From Clostridium folliculivorans (GTDB lineage: Bacteria; Bacillota; Clostridia; Clostridiales; Clostridiaceae), in the NCBI RefSeq assembly GCF_024341905.1, contig NZ_BQXY01000003.1, positions 62,001-126,000 on the forward strand: 64,000 bases of DNA. The letters are read 5' to 3'. The position numbers and the translations under genes are program-made. This document shows positions 1 to 6,826 of the stretch, piece after piece (positions within the stretch are counted from its first letter, which is position 1; every line of letters starts with the position of its first letter). Below the pieces are notes generated by a model, which worked only from the letters and a program-made list of their open reading frames with translations, had not been told where the DNA came from and did no database searches.

Positions 1-639
1 TATTTCTATTACCTCTGCACCAGCATCGACTATAAGAACATTTTCTTTAATTGTTTTTTCATTTAAAATTATTTTTCTTAATTCTAAGTTATTAATATAT
101 ATACCTTCAATGTTTATACCTGATAGTCTAAAGGCATTCCTATAACTATTTATTAGCTCGCTCTTTCCAACTATAACTGAACAGTTTGCTTGAAGCTTTG
201 AGGCTTTCATAGCCAAAGGATCTTCTACTATAGTACTATCGTCTATACAAAAGGATTCTGTAAATGCATCAATTATTACTTCATCGGATGCAAGCTCTAT
301 CTTTTCAGCATCTGAAATTGCTTCCTTAATCTCTGTGGGCGTAATTAAATTTAGGCTAGTACTTAAAGCTACCCCTTTTGTTTTCACAAGCCTAGTAGAG
401 GAGGAGCTTATTCCTATAAATGCCGAAGTAAAATTAATATTTGATTCCTTCTTTATTTCATCAACGCATTTTTTCAGACTCACGGTTAAATCATTTAGAT
501 TTATAATCTTGCCTTTTGATAATCCTTTTGATGGAGTATAAACACTACATATAACTTCAAAATCATTTTCACTGACTTTTGCGACACTTGCGCTTATATT
601 ATCATTTCCAATATCAATACCTACGATTGTCCTTTGCAT
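1..639 (-). CDS. ftsA: Cell division protein FtsA (N-terminal 213 residues, runs off the window)
   Basis: Translation of the minus strand from the ATG at 637-639 stays open to the window edge and gives the first part of an actin/Hsp70-fold ATPase. The first phosphate-binding motif IVGIDIGND is at residues 5-13. It is followed by the FtsA-type SHS2 insertion, with GLSKGKIINL near 39-48 and FIGISSS near 74-80, and by VLIVDAGAE near 202-210, the start of the second ATPase lobe. FtsA tethers FtsZ filaments to the membrane at the division site. The C-terminal lobe and membrane-targeting helix lie outside the window. The purine-rich ribosome-binding site (654-660) is about 14 nt from the ATG, longer than usual, but a stop codon directly precedes the ATG, so no upstream start exists. 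A paralogous FtsA-like or PilM protein is possible; the SHS2 motif order favours FtsA. Confidence 0.85.
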   Translation of the reverse strand, partial: MQRTIVGIDIGNDNISASVAKVSENDFEVICSVYTPSKGLSKGKIINLNDLTVSLKKCVDEIKKESNINFTSAFIGISSSSTRLVKTKGVALSTSLNLITPTEIKEAISDAEKIELASDEVIIDAFTESFCIDDSTIVEDPLAMKASKLQANCSVIVGKSELINSYRNAFRLSGINIEGIYINNLELRKIILNEKTIKENVLIVDAGAEVIEI

Positions 640-782
640 TTATCTTACGTCTTCCCTCCTTAGTATAGGTTATATTTATTTATTCAACACAAATATATAT
701 TTTCCTTTTTATCTCACAAAAAAAATAATAGTAATTTATACCAAGATATCACAATTCTCATTTTTCCAAATTAATATAGATG

Positions 783-866
783 TAAAAAGTCGCTGAAGTG
801 ATCTTGTTCAGTGATTTTTTGCGCATCTGCCTTTCCGAATGTATATGAAGAAAAATTGTCAGGTGA
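783..866. repeat. Dispersed repeat family A, copy 1 (terminator-bearing)
   Basis: An 84-bp segment shares blocks with 5101-5184 and 23502-23589. These are GTCGCTGAAG, a short spacer, TTCAGTGA, a T-run, GCGCATCTGCCTT, and a distal TGTCAGG-like end. The CTGAAG/TTCAG arms form a hairpin flanked by an A-run and a T-run, so it could terminate transcription in either direction. It lies between ftsA and the glycosyltransferase terminator. There is no convincing protein in it; the short reading frame that covers it follows the repeat, not a gene. Confidence 0.6.
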
Positions 867-950
867 ATAAGTTTTACTTTATACCAATAAAAACCTCTAA
901 AACAATTTAAATATCTAATTTTAATTCTCCTAAAAACTTTATATTTCATA

Positions 951-980
951 TACAGAAAAAACTCTGCTTTCGCAGAGTTT
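951..980 (-). terminator. Rho-independent terminator of the glycosyltransferase gene
   Basis: A perfect 9-bp stem (959-967 with 972-980, arm AAACTCTGC) with a 4-nt loop is followed on the minus strand by a run of T residues. The hairpin overlaps the TAA stop of the gene at 979. Confidence 0.85.
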
Positions 981-2265
981 AATTTGCTTTTTCTAAATCA
1001 GTTATATTTATACTTCTTGTATGAACTGTGTGTGACCACTCTTTGTTATTTTTATTAACTATTCCCTGAATACAAATAGGAAGCCAAGTTATACTAAATA
1101 TAGGATAAATGAAATAGTATAAAAATATTTTTGGTGAAAGCTTTCCATCGAGTATTAATAGGAATGGTGTGTATATAAATTGAATTAATATAATTAGCAA
1201 TGCACCTAATGTTATCAAAATAGATTGCAAGCTTGTATTTACAGAGTTAATATTGTTAAATAATTCTATAGCTTTACCAGAAAAATTTAATATATTTGGT
1301 ACTATATTTATTATCGTCGCAACAGCTAAAAGTATAATAACTATAGGCTGTATGCTATATAATGCACAATCAAAAGCTACAAAGCTACGTTCCTTTATTG
1401 CCCTTTTTATTAGCTTCCAAAAATATCTAGAAGAAACATCTGCAAACCCCTGCATCCATCTTTTTCTCTGTGCCCATGATTGAGCTAAAGTTAAAGGTTT
1501 CTCATCGTAAACTACTGCTTCATGAGCCCAACCAACTTTATGACCATTTAAAACAAGCTTACAAGTAAATTCTAAATCTTCAGTTAAGCAAGTTGCTCCC
1601 CAACCTAAAGTTTCTAAAGTATCTGTCTCTATACAAAAACCAGTTCCGCCCAATTGATTAGAAAGGCCTAAATTGCTTCTTGAAAGCTGAAACATTCTAT
1701 TTGAAGTCCAAAAGGATATAGAATAACATCCTGTTATCCAAGTATCTTTAGGGTTTTTACTATCTAAAAAACCTTGAACAACTTTAAATCCTTTTAATAA
1801 CATCTTATTCATCTCAGTTAAGAAATTTTTAGATATAAGGTTATCTGCATCAAATACTGCAACTGCATCATATTTTTTATTCATTTTGAATATATGATCA
1901 AACATCCATTCAAGTGCGTAACCTTTTCCTCTTTTTTCTTTATCAAATCTTTCGTAAACCTTTGCCCCAAGTTTCTTTGCTTTTTCAGCAGTTTTATCAG
2001 TACAGTTATCCGCTATTACAAAAACATCATACATTTCTCTAGGATAATTAAGTCCATTAAGACTTTGTATTATATCTCCGATTACAGTTTCTTCGTTATG
2101 TGCTGCAACAATTAATGCAAAAGTTTTTTGGGGTTTTATATTATCTTTCTTTTTTAATTTTATTATACCAAATAATGAGAGCACCATATAATACATTGTT
2201 AATATAAATACTACATTTGAAAAAATTCCTAAAAATACCTCAAACGAACTTTTTATTACATTCAT
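979..2265 (-). CDS. Membrane glycosyltransferase family 2 (processive, BcsA/hyaluronan-synthase-like)
   Basis: The 428-residue protein has one N-terminal membrane segment (about 12-34), a cytoplasmic GT-A domain (about 45-280) and three C-terminal membrane segments (about 303-323, 348-371, 380-402). Visible catalytic motifs are AHNEE (55-59, nucleotide binding), DAD (139-141, the metal-binding DxD), TED (228-230) and QRKRW (266-270). The last is the signature of processive polysaccharide synthases that polymerise and export a sugar chain. The product is therefore probably an extracellular or wall polysaccharide, or a glycolipid; the sugar cannot be read from sequence. There is no PilZ domain or visible cellulose/PNAG partner next door, and the gene is flanked by its own terminator, so it is probably monocistronic. 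The ribosome-binding site AGGGGGGAA precedes the ATG. Confidence 0.8.
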   Translation of the reverse strand: MNVIKSSFEVFLGIFSNVVFILTMYYMVLSLFGIIKLKKKDNIKPQKTFALIVAAHNEETVIGDIIQSLNGLNYPREMYDVFVIADNCTDKTAEKAKKLGAKVYERFDKEKRGKGYALEWMFDHIFKMNKKYDAVAVFDADNLISKNFLTEMNKMLLKGFKVVQGFLDSKNPKDTWITGCYSISFWTSNRMFQLSRSNLGLSNQLGGTGFCIETDTLETLGWGATCLTEDLEFTCKLVLNGHKVGWAHEAVVYDEKPLTLAQSWAQRKRWMQGFADVSSRYFWKLIKRAIKERSFVAFDCALYSIQPIVIILLAVATIINIVPNILNFSGKAIELFNNINSVNTSLQSILITLGALLIILIQFIYTPFLLILDGKLSPKIFLYYFIYPIFSITWLPICIQGIVNKNNKEWSHTVHTRSINITDLEKAN

Positions 2266-2660
2266 TAATATTCCCCCCTAGTTCATAGTTATTTTAGCAT
2301 AAAATAACTTTAAATACTATATGTACTTTTTAAATTTATTTCTTTTTGAGATTAACATAAGCCTTACCATATTTTTTAGTGAACATCACAAATTATCTAC
2401 TTTATCACTTACTGCTTATAACAAGCCATTTATATATTTATTTATAGAATTTTTTATAAAATTATTTAATATATAAATATATATTTTAAAATTTGTAAAT
2501 TTTTTGAAAACTTTTATTCAAACAATTTCCCGACATTATAAATAAACTTCATTAATATTAAGCACAATGAAGCAACTATCATTATATTGAATATTAATCT
2601 ATGAAATTATATGTTATTTACTATATATTGGCATTAATTGCTTATATAGCTACTTTATCA
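2266..2660. other. AT-rich intergenic region with no recognised gene
   Basis: This stretch upstream of the glycosyltransferase contains only a short palindrome (about 2287-2309, AGTTATTTT arms) near where the minus-strand promoter should be. I see no open frame with a ribosome-binding site. Confidence 0.5.
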
Positions 2661-2673
2661 TTGTTCCCAAGAC

Positions 2674-2702
2674 TTTATATTTATACAACCTTATGATATA
2701 AT
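2674..2702 (+). promoter_or_regulatory. Putative plus-strand promoter ahead of two tiny reading frames
   Basis: A perfect -10 (TATAAT, 2697-2702) is preceded at 17 bp by a weak -35 (TTTATA, 2674-2679). It points rightward into 2710-2960, where two strong ribosome-binding sites are found. This is one of few signs of plus-strand transcription in the window. Confidence 0.4.
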
Positions 2703-2720
2703 ATTATTAGAAAATTCGGC

Positions 2721-2813
2721 AAGGAGGTTTTAATATGTTATGAACTTGTGAAAAGGGATTTAAAAACTCTCTATTTCACAGATATGATGAATCCTTTGGC
2801 TAAGTTGTATTAG
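2721..2813 (+). other. Leader with strong SD, two-codon frame and a possible 21-residue peptide
   Basis: AAGGAGG (2721-2727) is placed 7 nt before an ATG (2735) that opens only Met-Leu-stop. A second frame from GTG (2748) to TAG (2813) could encode a 21-residue peptide beginning VKRDLKTLY, but its start is about 20 nt from the SD. Its first residues (V/M-K-R-D-L) match those of the downstream 34-residue frame at 2850. This could be a leader or the remnant of a duplicated small gene. Coding is unproven. Confidence 0.25.
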
Positions 2814-2849
2814 TTAAAAAATTAATACAATCTTAAAGGAGGACTTATC

Positions 2850-2954
2850 ATGAAAAGAGATCTAATTATTAAACTTATAAAATCAATACCGCATAATTAT
2901 GCAATAAATACGGATAATTACTGCATAAAGTTTCTTGACTATATGTCTTACTAA
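2850..2954 (+). CDS. Possible small protein, 34 residues, unknown function
   Basis: The frame from ATG 2850 to TAA 2954 begins MKRDLIIKLIKSIP and ends FLDYMSY. It is preceded by a near-consensus ribosome-binding site, AAAGGAGGA (2835-2843), at good spacing. It shares its MKRDL start with the putative peptide at 2748, and both follow the promoter-like sequence at 2674-2702. It has a basic amphipathic N-terminus, no signal peptide and one cysteine. I do not recognise a family. It could be a regulatory or sporulation-associated micropeptide, or a chance frame. Confidence 0.4.
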   Translation: MKRDLIIKLIKSIPHNYAINTDNYCIKFLDYMSY

Positions 2955-3050
2955 TCAACAACATATATAAGACCCTAAATCTATCATTTCCGAAAAATTT
3001 TTTTTTATTTTCTTTTAATATAATCTACTAGGTAATTTAATAAAAGATTT

Positions 3051-3074
3051 AAGGCAACTCCAAGGAGTTGCCTT
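3051..3074. terminator. Terminator downstream of the pilT-like gene, probably bidirectional
   Basis: A perfect 10-bp stem (arms AAGGCAACTC and GAGTTGCCTT) has a 4-nt loop and lies next to the pilT-like stop codon. A short T-rich tract follows on both strands, so it may also end the possible plus-strand transcript from 2700. Confidence 0.75.
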
Positions 3075-3076
3075 TA

Positions 3077-4129
3077 TTACATCATCATTAATCTGCTTAC
3101 CATTTCTCTATCAACCGAAAAGCTTAATGCCGTTTCTTCACTGATAATGCCTTTTCTATACAACTCAGCAAGACTCATATCCATTGTTTTCATTCCATAC
3201 TTGCCACCAGTTTGCACAGAAGACTCAATCTGATGAGTTTTTCCTTCTCTTATAAGATTTTGTATTGCAGGAGTGCTAACCATTGTCTCTAAAGCTGAAG
3301 TTCTTCCACCTTGATTAGTAGGAACAAGCTGTTGAGAAACGATTCCTTGAAGCACAGCAGATAACTGTATTCTTATTTGTTGCTGTTGATGAGGAGGGAA
3401 AACGTCCACTATTCTATCAATAGTTTTAGCTGCACCAATAGTATGTAATGTTGAAAGAACTAGATGTCCTGTTTCAGCAGCAGTAATCGCAATAGCAATC
3501 GTTTCAAGATCTCTCATTTCACCTACTAGTATAACATCTGGATCTTCTCTTAGTATTGCTCTCAAAGCATTGTCATAGGATCTACTATCTTTACCTATTT
3601 CTCTTTGATTTATTATACATTTATTGTGTTTATGTAAAAACTCAATTGGATCTTCCAATGTTATTACGTGTGCTTCTCTAGTTTGATTTATCTCATTTAT
3701 CATAGCTGCTAGTGTTGTACTCTTACCACTACCAGTTGGCCCTGTAACTAAAACTAGTCCTCTTTTTCTTTGACATAGTTCCTTAAGTATCGCTGGGTGG
3801 CCTAATTCATTTAAAGTTGGAATCTTTAACGCTATAACTCTTATAGCAAGAGCATGACTATTTCTTTGTTTAAATACATTTACTCTAAAACGACCAAGTC
3901 CCGCAATAGAATATGAAGTATCGAACTCACCTGCTTCATCATATTTTCCAAAGCTATCTTCTAGTATTTCTTTTGCAAAAGCTTCTGTATCCGATGGCAT
4001 TAGCTTATTTTGTCCTATCTTCACTAAATTACCATTAACTCTTATAGTTGGTGGAATCCCTACTGTAAGATGAAGATCAGAGGCGCCTTCCTCTATTGTT
4101 CTTGAAAGTAATTCCTTTAATGTTATCAC
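3077..4129 (-). CDS. pilT: Type IV pilus retraction ATPase, PilT family
   Basis: The 350 residues match a full-length PilT. An N-terminal PAS-like domain (1-100) is followed by a RecA-like secretion ATPase domain. Walker A GPTGSGKST is at 130-138, an Asp box LEDPIEF at 158-164, Walker B with the glutamate in VILVGEMRD at 199-207, and a His box HLVLSTLHT at 222-230. PilT hexamers depolymerise pili. The gene stands alone between sigK and the glycosyltransferase with its own terminator, not in a pilus operon, so the pilus machinery must be elsewhere. The start is GTG at 4127-4129, chosen because GAGGAGG is correctly spaced. An unrelated secretion ATPase role is unlikely given the His box. Confidence 0.9.
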   Translation of the reverse strand: MITLKELLSRTIEEGASDLHLTVGIPPTIRVNGNLVKIGQNKLMPSDTEAFAKEILEDSFGKYDEAGEFDTSYSIAGLGRFRVNVFKQRNSHALAIRVIALKIPTLNELGHPAILKELCQRKRGLVLVTGPTGSGKSTTLAAMINEINQTREAHVITLEDPIEFLHKHNKCIINQREIGKDSRSYDNALRAILREDPDVILVGEMRDLETIAIAITAAETGHLVLSTLHTIGAAKTIDRIVDVFPPHQQQQIRIQLSAVLQGIVSQQLVPTNQGGRTSALETMVSTPAIQNLIREGKTHQIESSVQTGGKYGMKTMDMSLAELYRKGIISEETALSFSVDREMVSRLMMM

Positions 4130-4248
4130 TGGTTATCCTCCTCATGTCATTTCAAAGTATATCTACCTACAATTATACAAATTTAATTAAAATAAAGCAA
4201 AATATATAAATAAAAAACAATAAATTATTTTAATTTTATTCGATAAAA

Positions 4249-4288
4249 TTGGCTAAATCCTTCTGCTATCAAGAAGAATTTAGCCAAA
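4249..4288 (-). terminator. Terminator of sigK
   Basis: A long hairpin (4249-4264 with 4273-4288, arms beginning TTGGCTAAAT) lies immediately after the sigK stop. A T-rich tract follows on the minus strand. Confidence 0.75.
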
Positions 4289-4291
4289 TAC

Positions 4292-4990
4292 CTACCTTTT
4301 ACTATTAAGTTCTTTAAATAGTTTTTTAAGAGCTTTCTTTTCAATTCTTGAAACATAAGACCTCGATATTCCTAACAATGCTGCAATTTCTCTTTGTGTT
4401 TTTGAATGTCCATCAATGAGACCATACCTCATCTCTATTATTTCCTTTTCTCTTATTGAAAGAATAGAATTCATCTTATTATAAAGTGATCTAATTTGTA
4501 AATTGCTTTCTACAGTTTCTAAAACTGAATCATTTTCACTACTTAAGACATCTATTAGGCATATCTCATTACCTTCCTTGTCAACTCCAATTGGATCTTG
4601 CAGGAATACTTCTCCTTTTACTTTTTTGTTATTCCTAAAAAGCATTAAGATCTCATTTTCGATACATCTCGCTGCATAGGTAGCAAGTCTAGTTCCCTTA
4701 GAAGAATCGTAAGAATCAATTGCTTTTATGAGTCCTACTGTTCCAATAGAAATTAGATCATCTAAATCTTTATTTTGAAAAGAATATTTTTTTACAATGT
4801 GTGCAACAAGCCTTAAATTTCTTTCGACTAATATGTTTTTTGCATTAGAATCTCCGCTCTTTAGCTTCGCGATATACATTTCCTCATCTTTTTCATCTAG
4901 TGGCTGTGGAAACGTACTATTACCGGTAATATAACCAGACAATAGAACTATGTTGCCAATCACATCAATGAAATAACTAAAAATAAACAC
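4292..4990 (-). CDS. sigK: RNA polymerase sigma-K factor (late mother-cell sporulation sigma)
   Basis: This is a 232-residue sigma-70 family protein. Residues 1-20 form a hydrophobic pro-sequence (FSYFIDVIGNIVLLSGYI) typical of pro-sigma-K, which is removed by SpoIVFB-type proteolysis. Region 2 runs about 52-115 (NLRLVAHIVKKYS, DLISIGTVGLIKAID) and region 4 about 165-225, with the helix-turn-helix TQREIAALLGISRSYVSRIEKKA near 198-220. Sigma-K directs late mother-cell genes for coat and spore maturation. The gene is contiguous, with no skin-type excision element. GTG start at 4988-4990 with AGGAGG 7 nt upstream. A CATACTAT at 5020-5027 (minus strand) resembles a sigma-E -10 box, but I see no clear -35, so sigma-E control is only inferred from the family. 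Confidence 0.93.
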   Translation of the reverse strand: MFIFSYFIDVIGNIVLLSGYITGNSTFPQPLDEKDEEMYIAKLKSGDSNAKNILVERNLRLVAHIVKKYSFQNKDLDDLISIGTVGLIKAIDSYDSSKGTRLATYAARCIENEILMLFRNNKKVKGEVFLQDPIGVDKEGNEICLIDVLSSENDSVLETVESNLQIRSLYNKMNSILSIREKEIIEMRYGLIDGHSKTQREIAALLGISRSYVSRIEKKALKKLFKELNSKR

Positions 4991-5100
4991 AGATGCTCCT
5001 CCTATTAGTGCTTATTAATATAGTATGAGGGAAGTATGTACTTGTTTCCTATTAGAGATAATATTTTGTTTTATGAATAATTAATGAAATAGTTCTAAAT

Positions 5101-5184
5101 AAAAAAATAGCTAAAGCGACTTTCTTCAATGATTTTATGCTCATATGCCTTGGCGAATGTATCAGATGAAAATTTGTCAGGCGA
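5101..5184. repeat. Dispersed repeat family A, copy 2 (degenerate)
   Basis: This copy is related to 783-866 and 23502-23589. Shared blocks are AAAGCGAC, TTCAATGATTTTATGC, ATATGCCTTGGCGAATGTAT and TTGTCAGGCGA. The hairpin arms are weaker here. It lies between the sigK promoter region and the MATE gene terminator. Confidence 0.5.
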
Positions 5185-5221
5185 CACATTCTTCTTTTTT
5201 ACATTACTCTAAAAGCATAAA

Positions 5222-5255
5222 AAAGAAACAAGCTTAAAAAACAACTTGTTTCTTT
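5222..5255 (-). terminator. Terminator of the MATE exporter gene
   Basis: Perfect 11-bp arms (AAAGAAACAAG at 5222-5232, CTTGTTTCTTT at 5245-5255) follow the stop codon at 5281. The minus strand continues with T residues. Confidence 0.75.
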
Positions 5256-5280
5256 AGAGTTCTTTCGATAATTCTTAATA

Positions 5281-6672
5281 CTACTTTTTTAAATTTATTA
5301 TAATATTATTAGTGACAAATAGATGCTTATCACTTTCTACTGTTACTTGCCTAATAAAGTGTATAGATGTAATTGCAGAAATAATATCTGATACAGGATA
5401 AGCTATCCATGCGCCTATTATTCCAAACAATTGAACAAATAATATTGATATTGGTATAAAAATAACTAGTTGTCTATATATTGAAAGCAAGAATGATGTT
5501 TTGGCTTCATCTATCGCTTGGTAATAATATATACATATATAGTAAATTCCTATTACCGGTATTATTGATATACATATTCTAAAAGCTAGCACTGCGTTAT
5601 TTAATATTTCTGCATCTTTTAAAAAGAAACCTATAATTGAGTTTGCGAAAACCATTAATATTACCCAGAAAGTCATTGAAGCTACTGATACCGCTATGAT
5701 AGCAGTCTTTAAGGCTTCCTTCATCTTTGTATAGTTACCGCAACCATAATTATACGCTACTATTGGCTGCATTGAAGAACTTATTCCTATTATAGTAATA
5801 AACATAAACATTGAAACCTTAGTTATAACTCCAACTATTATAATCGCACTATCTCCTCCATGAGACACTAGAAGATTGTTGAGAATTACTGAAACAACCG
5901 CATCGGATATCTCGATTATAAAAGTAGAAAATCCTATGGTAATTATATTAAATAAAAATTCTTTTTCTATCACGCTTCTAATATATTTGAATGAAAAACT
6001 TATATCAAAATTCTTTTTTACAACTCTAAATCTACTTATAGCAAAGATAAAAGCAAGTATTTGCGAGACAACTGTTGCTATTGCTGCACCTCTTACTCCA
6101 TAATGCATTAATACTACTAAAATATAGTTTATTGCAATATTGAAAATAGATCCAATAATATTGGAGTACAGAGTTACTCTTGTATTACCAAGAGCATTCA
6201 TCACATAACAAATTACAGTCGAAATACACTGGAATATTCCACCTATTAATATTATGGTTATATATTGATCTGCAAAGCTAAAGGTATTTACACTAGCTCC
6301 TAGTGCAATTATTATGCTTTTCTTAAATAAACATATTATAAGAATAACAACTGTAATAGATGCAATCGCTAACATAATAGCATTAATAATTGTTCTTTTT
6401 AAATGTTCTATGTTTTTCTCACCAAGACATCTTGATACAGAAGTTGAAGCTCCTATAGCTATTAACATTCCTATAGCTATCATAAGCCTTTGTATTGGAA
6501 AAGCTATTGTAAGCCCTCCTATGGCATCAGCTCCTACATACCTACCTACGAAAACAGTATCAACCATATTATATAATTCTAATACTAAAAGTGATATAAT
6601 CGCTGGTATTGCAAATTTTAAAAGTACCTTGCTTACTTTTCCATCATTATAGATTTTATCATTTATCCCAAT
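5281..6672 (-). CDS. MATE family multidrug/sodium exporter, non-canonical start
   Basis: This is a multi-pass MATE (MatE) transporter with about 12 hydrophobic segments in two homologous halves, exporting cationic compounds in exchange for Na+ or H+. The first ATG (6565-6567) would begin at MVDTVFVGRYVG, which in this family lies inside helix 1. The open frame continues upstream through KVSKVLLKFAIPAIISLLV, normally the N-terminus, with no ATG, GTG or TTG in frame. The best start is ATT at 6670-6672, with GAGGTG (6678-6683) 5 nt upstream; this gives 463 residues, the usual family length. Alternatives are an ATG-to-ATT mutation reducing expression, or an indel: a short other-frame peptide VNPLG sits exactly where clostridial MATE proteins often carry NPLG. 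Confidence 0.8.
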   Translation of the reverse strand: MGINDKIYNDGKVSKVLLKFAIPAIISLLVLELYNMVDTVFVGRYVGADAIGGLTIAFPIQRLMIAIGMLIAIGASTSVSRCLGEKNIEHLKRTIINAIMLAIASITVVILIICLFKKSIIIALGASVNTFSFADQYITIILIGGIFQCISTVICYVMNALGNTRVTLYSNIIGSIFNIAINYILVVLMHYGVRGAAIATVVSQILAFIFAISRFRVVKKNFDISFSFKYIRSVIEKEFLFNIITIGFSTFIIEISDAVVSVILNNLLVSHGGDSAIIIVGVITKVSMFMFITIIGISSSMQPIVAYNYGCGNYTKMKEALKTAIIAVSVASMTFWVILMVFANSIIGFFLKDAEILNNAVLAFRICISIIPVIGIYYICIYYYQAIDEAKTSFLLSIYRQLVIFIPISILFVQLFGIIGAWIAYPVSDIISAITSIHFIRQVTVESDKHLFVTNNIIINLKK

Positions 6673-6800
6673 GGATTCACCTCTTTTTCTCTATATTAGA
6701 ATTATAATCTAATTAAAGAAAATCTTTAACTCACTTAACTGCTTACTAAAAGGTACTTTTATGGTTTTATAAAAAAATTATATATTTCTATAAAAAGCAG

Positions 6801-6826
6801 AAAAACACCTTACTTAAGGTGTTTTT
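6801..6826 (-). terminator. Terminator of the AraC-type regulator
   Basis: Arms AAAAACACCTT and AAGGTGTTTTT surround a 4-nt loop. The hairpin overlaps the stop codon of the regulator and is followed by T residues on the minus strand. Confidence 0.75.

Noticed and set aside
783..866. Repeat family A as a known riboswitch
   Set aside because: It recurs before unrelated genes and lacks the conserved cores of T-box, SAM, c-di-GMP, glycine or purine riboswitches.
758..949. 63-residue minus-strand reading frame upstream of the glycosyltransferase
   Set aside because: It is built largely from repeat family A (783-866), has no ribosome-binding site and no recognisable protein features.
2735..2743. 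Possible selenocysteine TGA after Met-Leu at 2741 with an open frame beyond
   Set aside because: The frame after TGA runs only about 20 codons, no SECIS-like hairpin is evident directly after it, and the product resembles no selenoprotein.
4292..4990. Possible skin-type element interrupting sigK
   Set aside because: The sigK frame is continuous from start to stop with both sigma domains intact.
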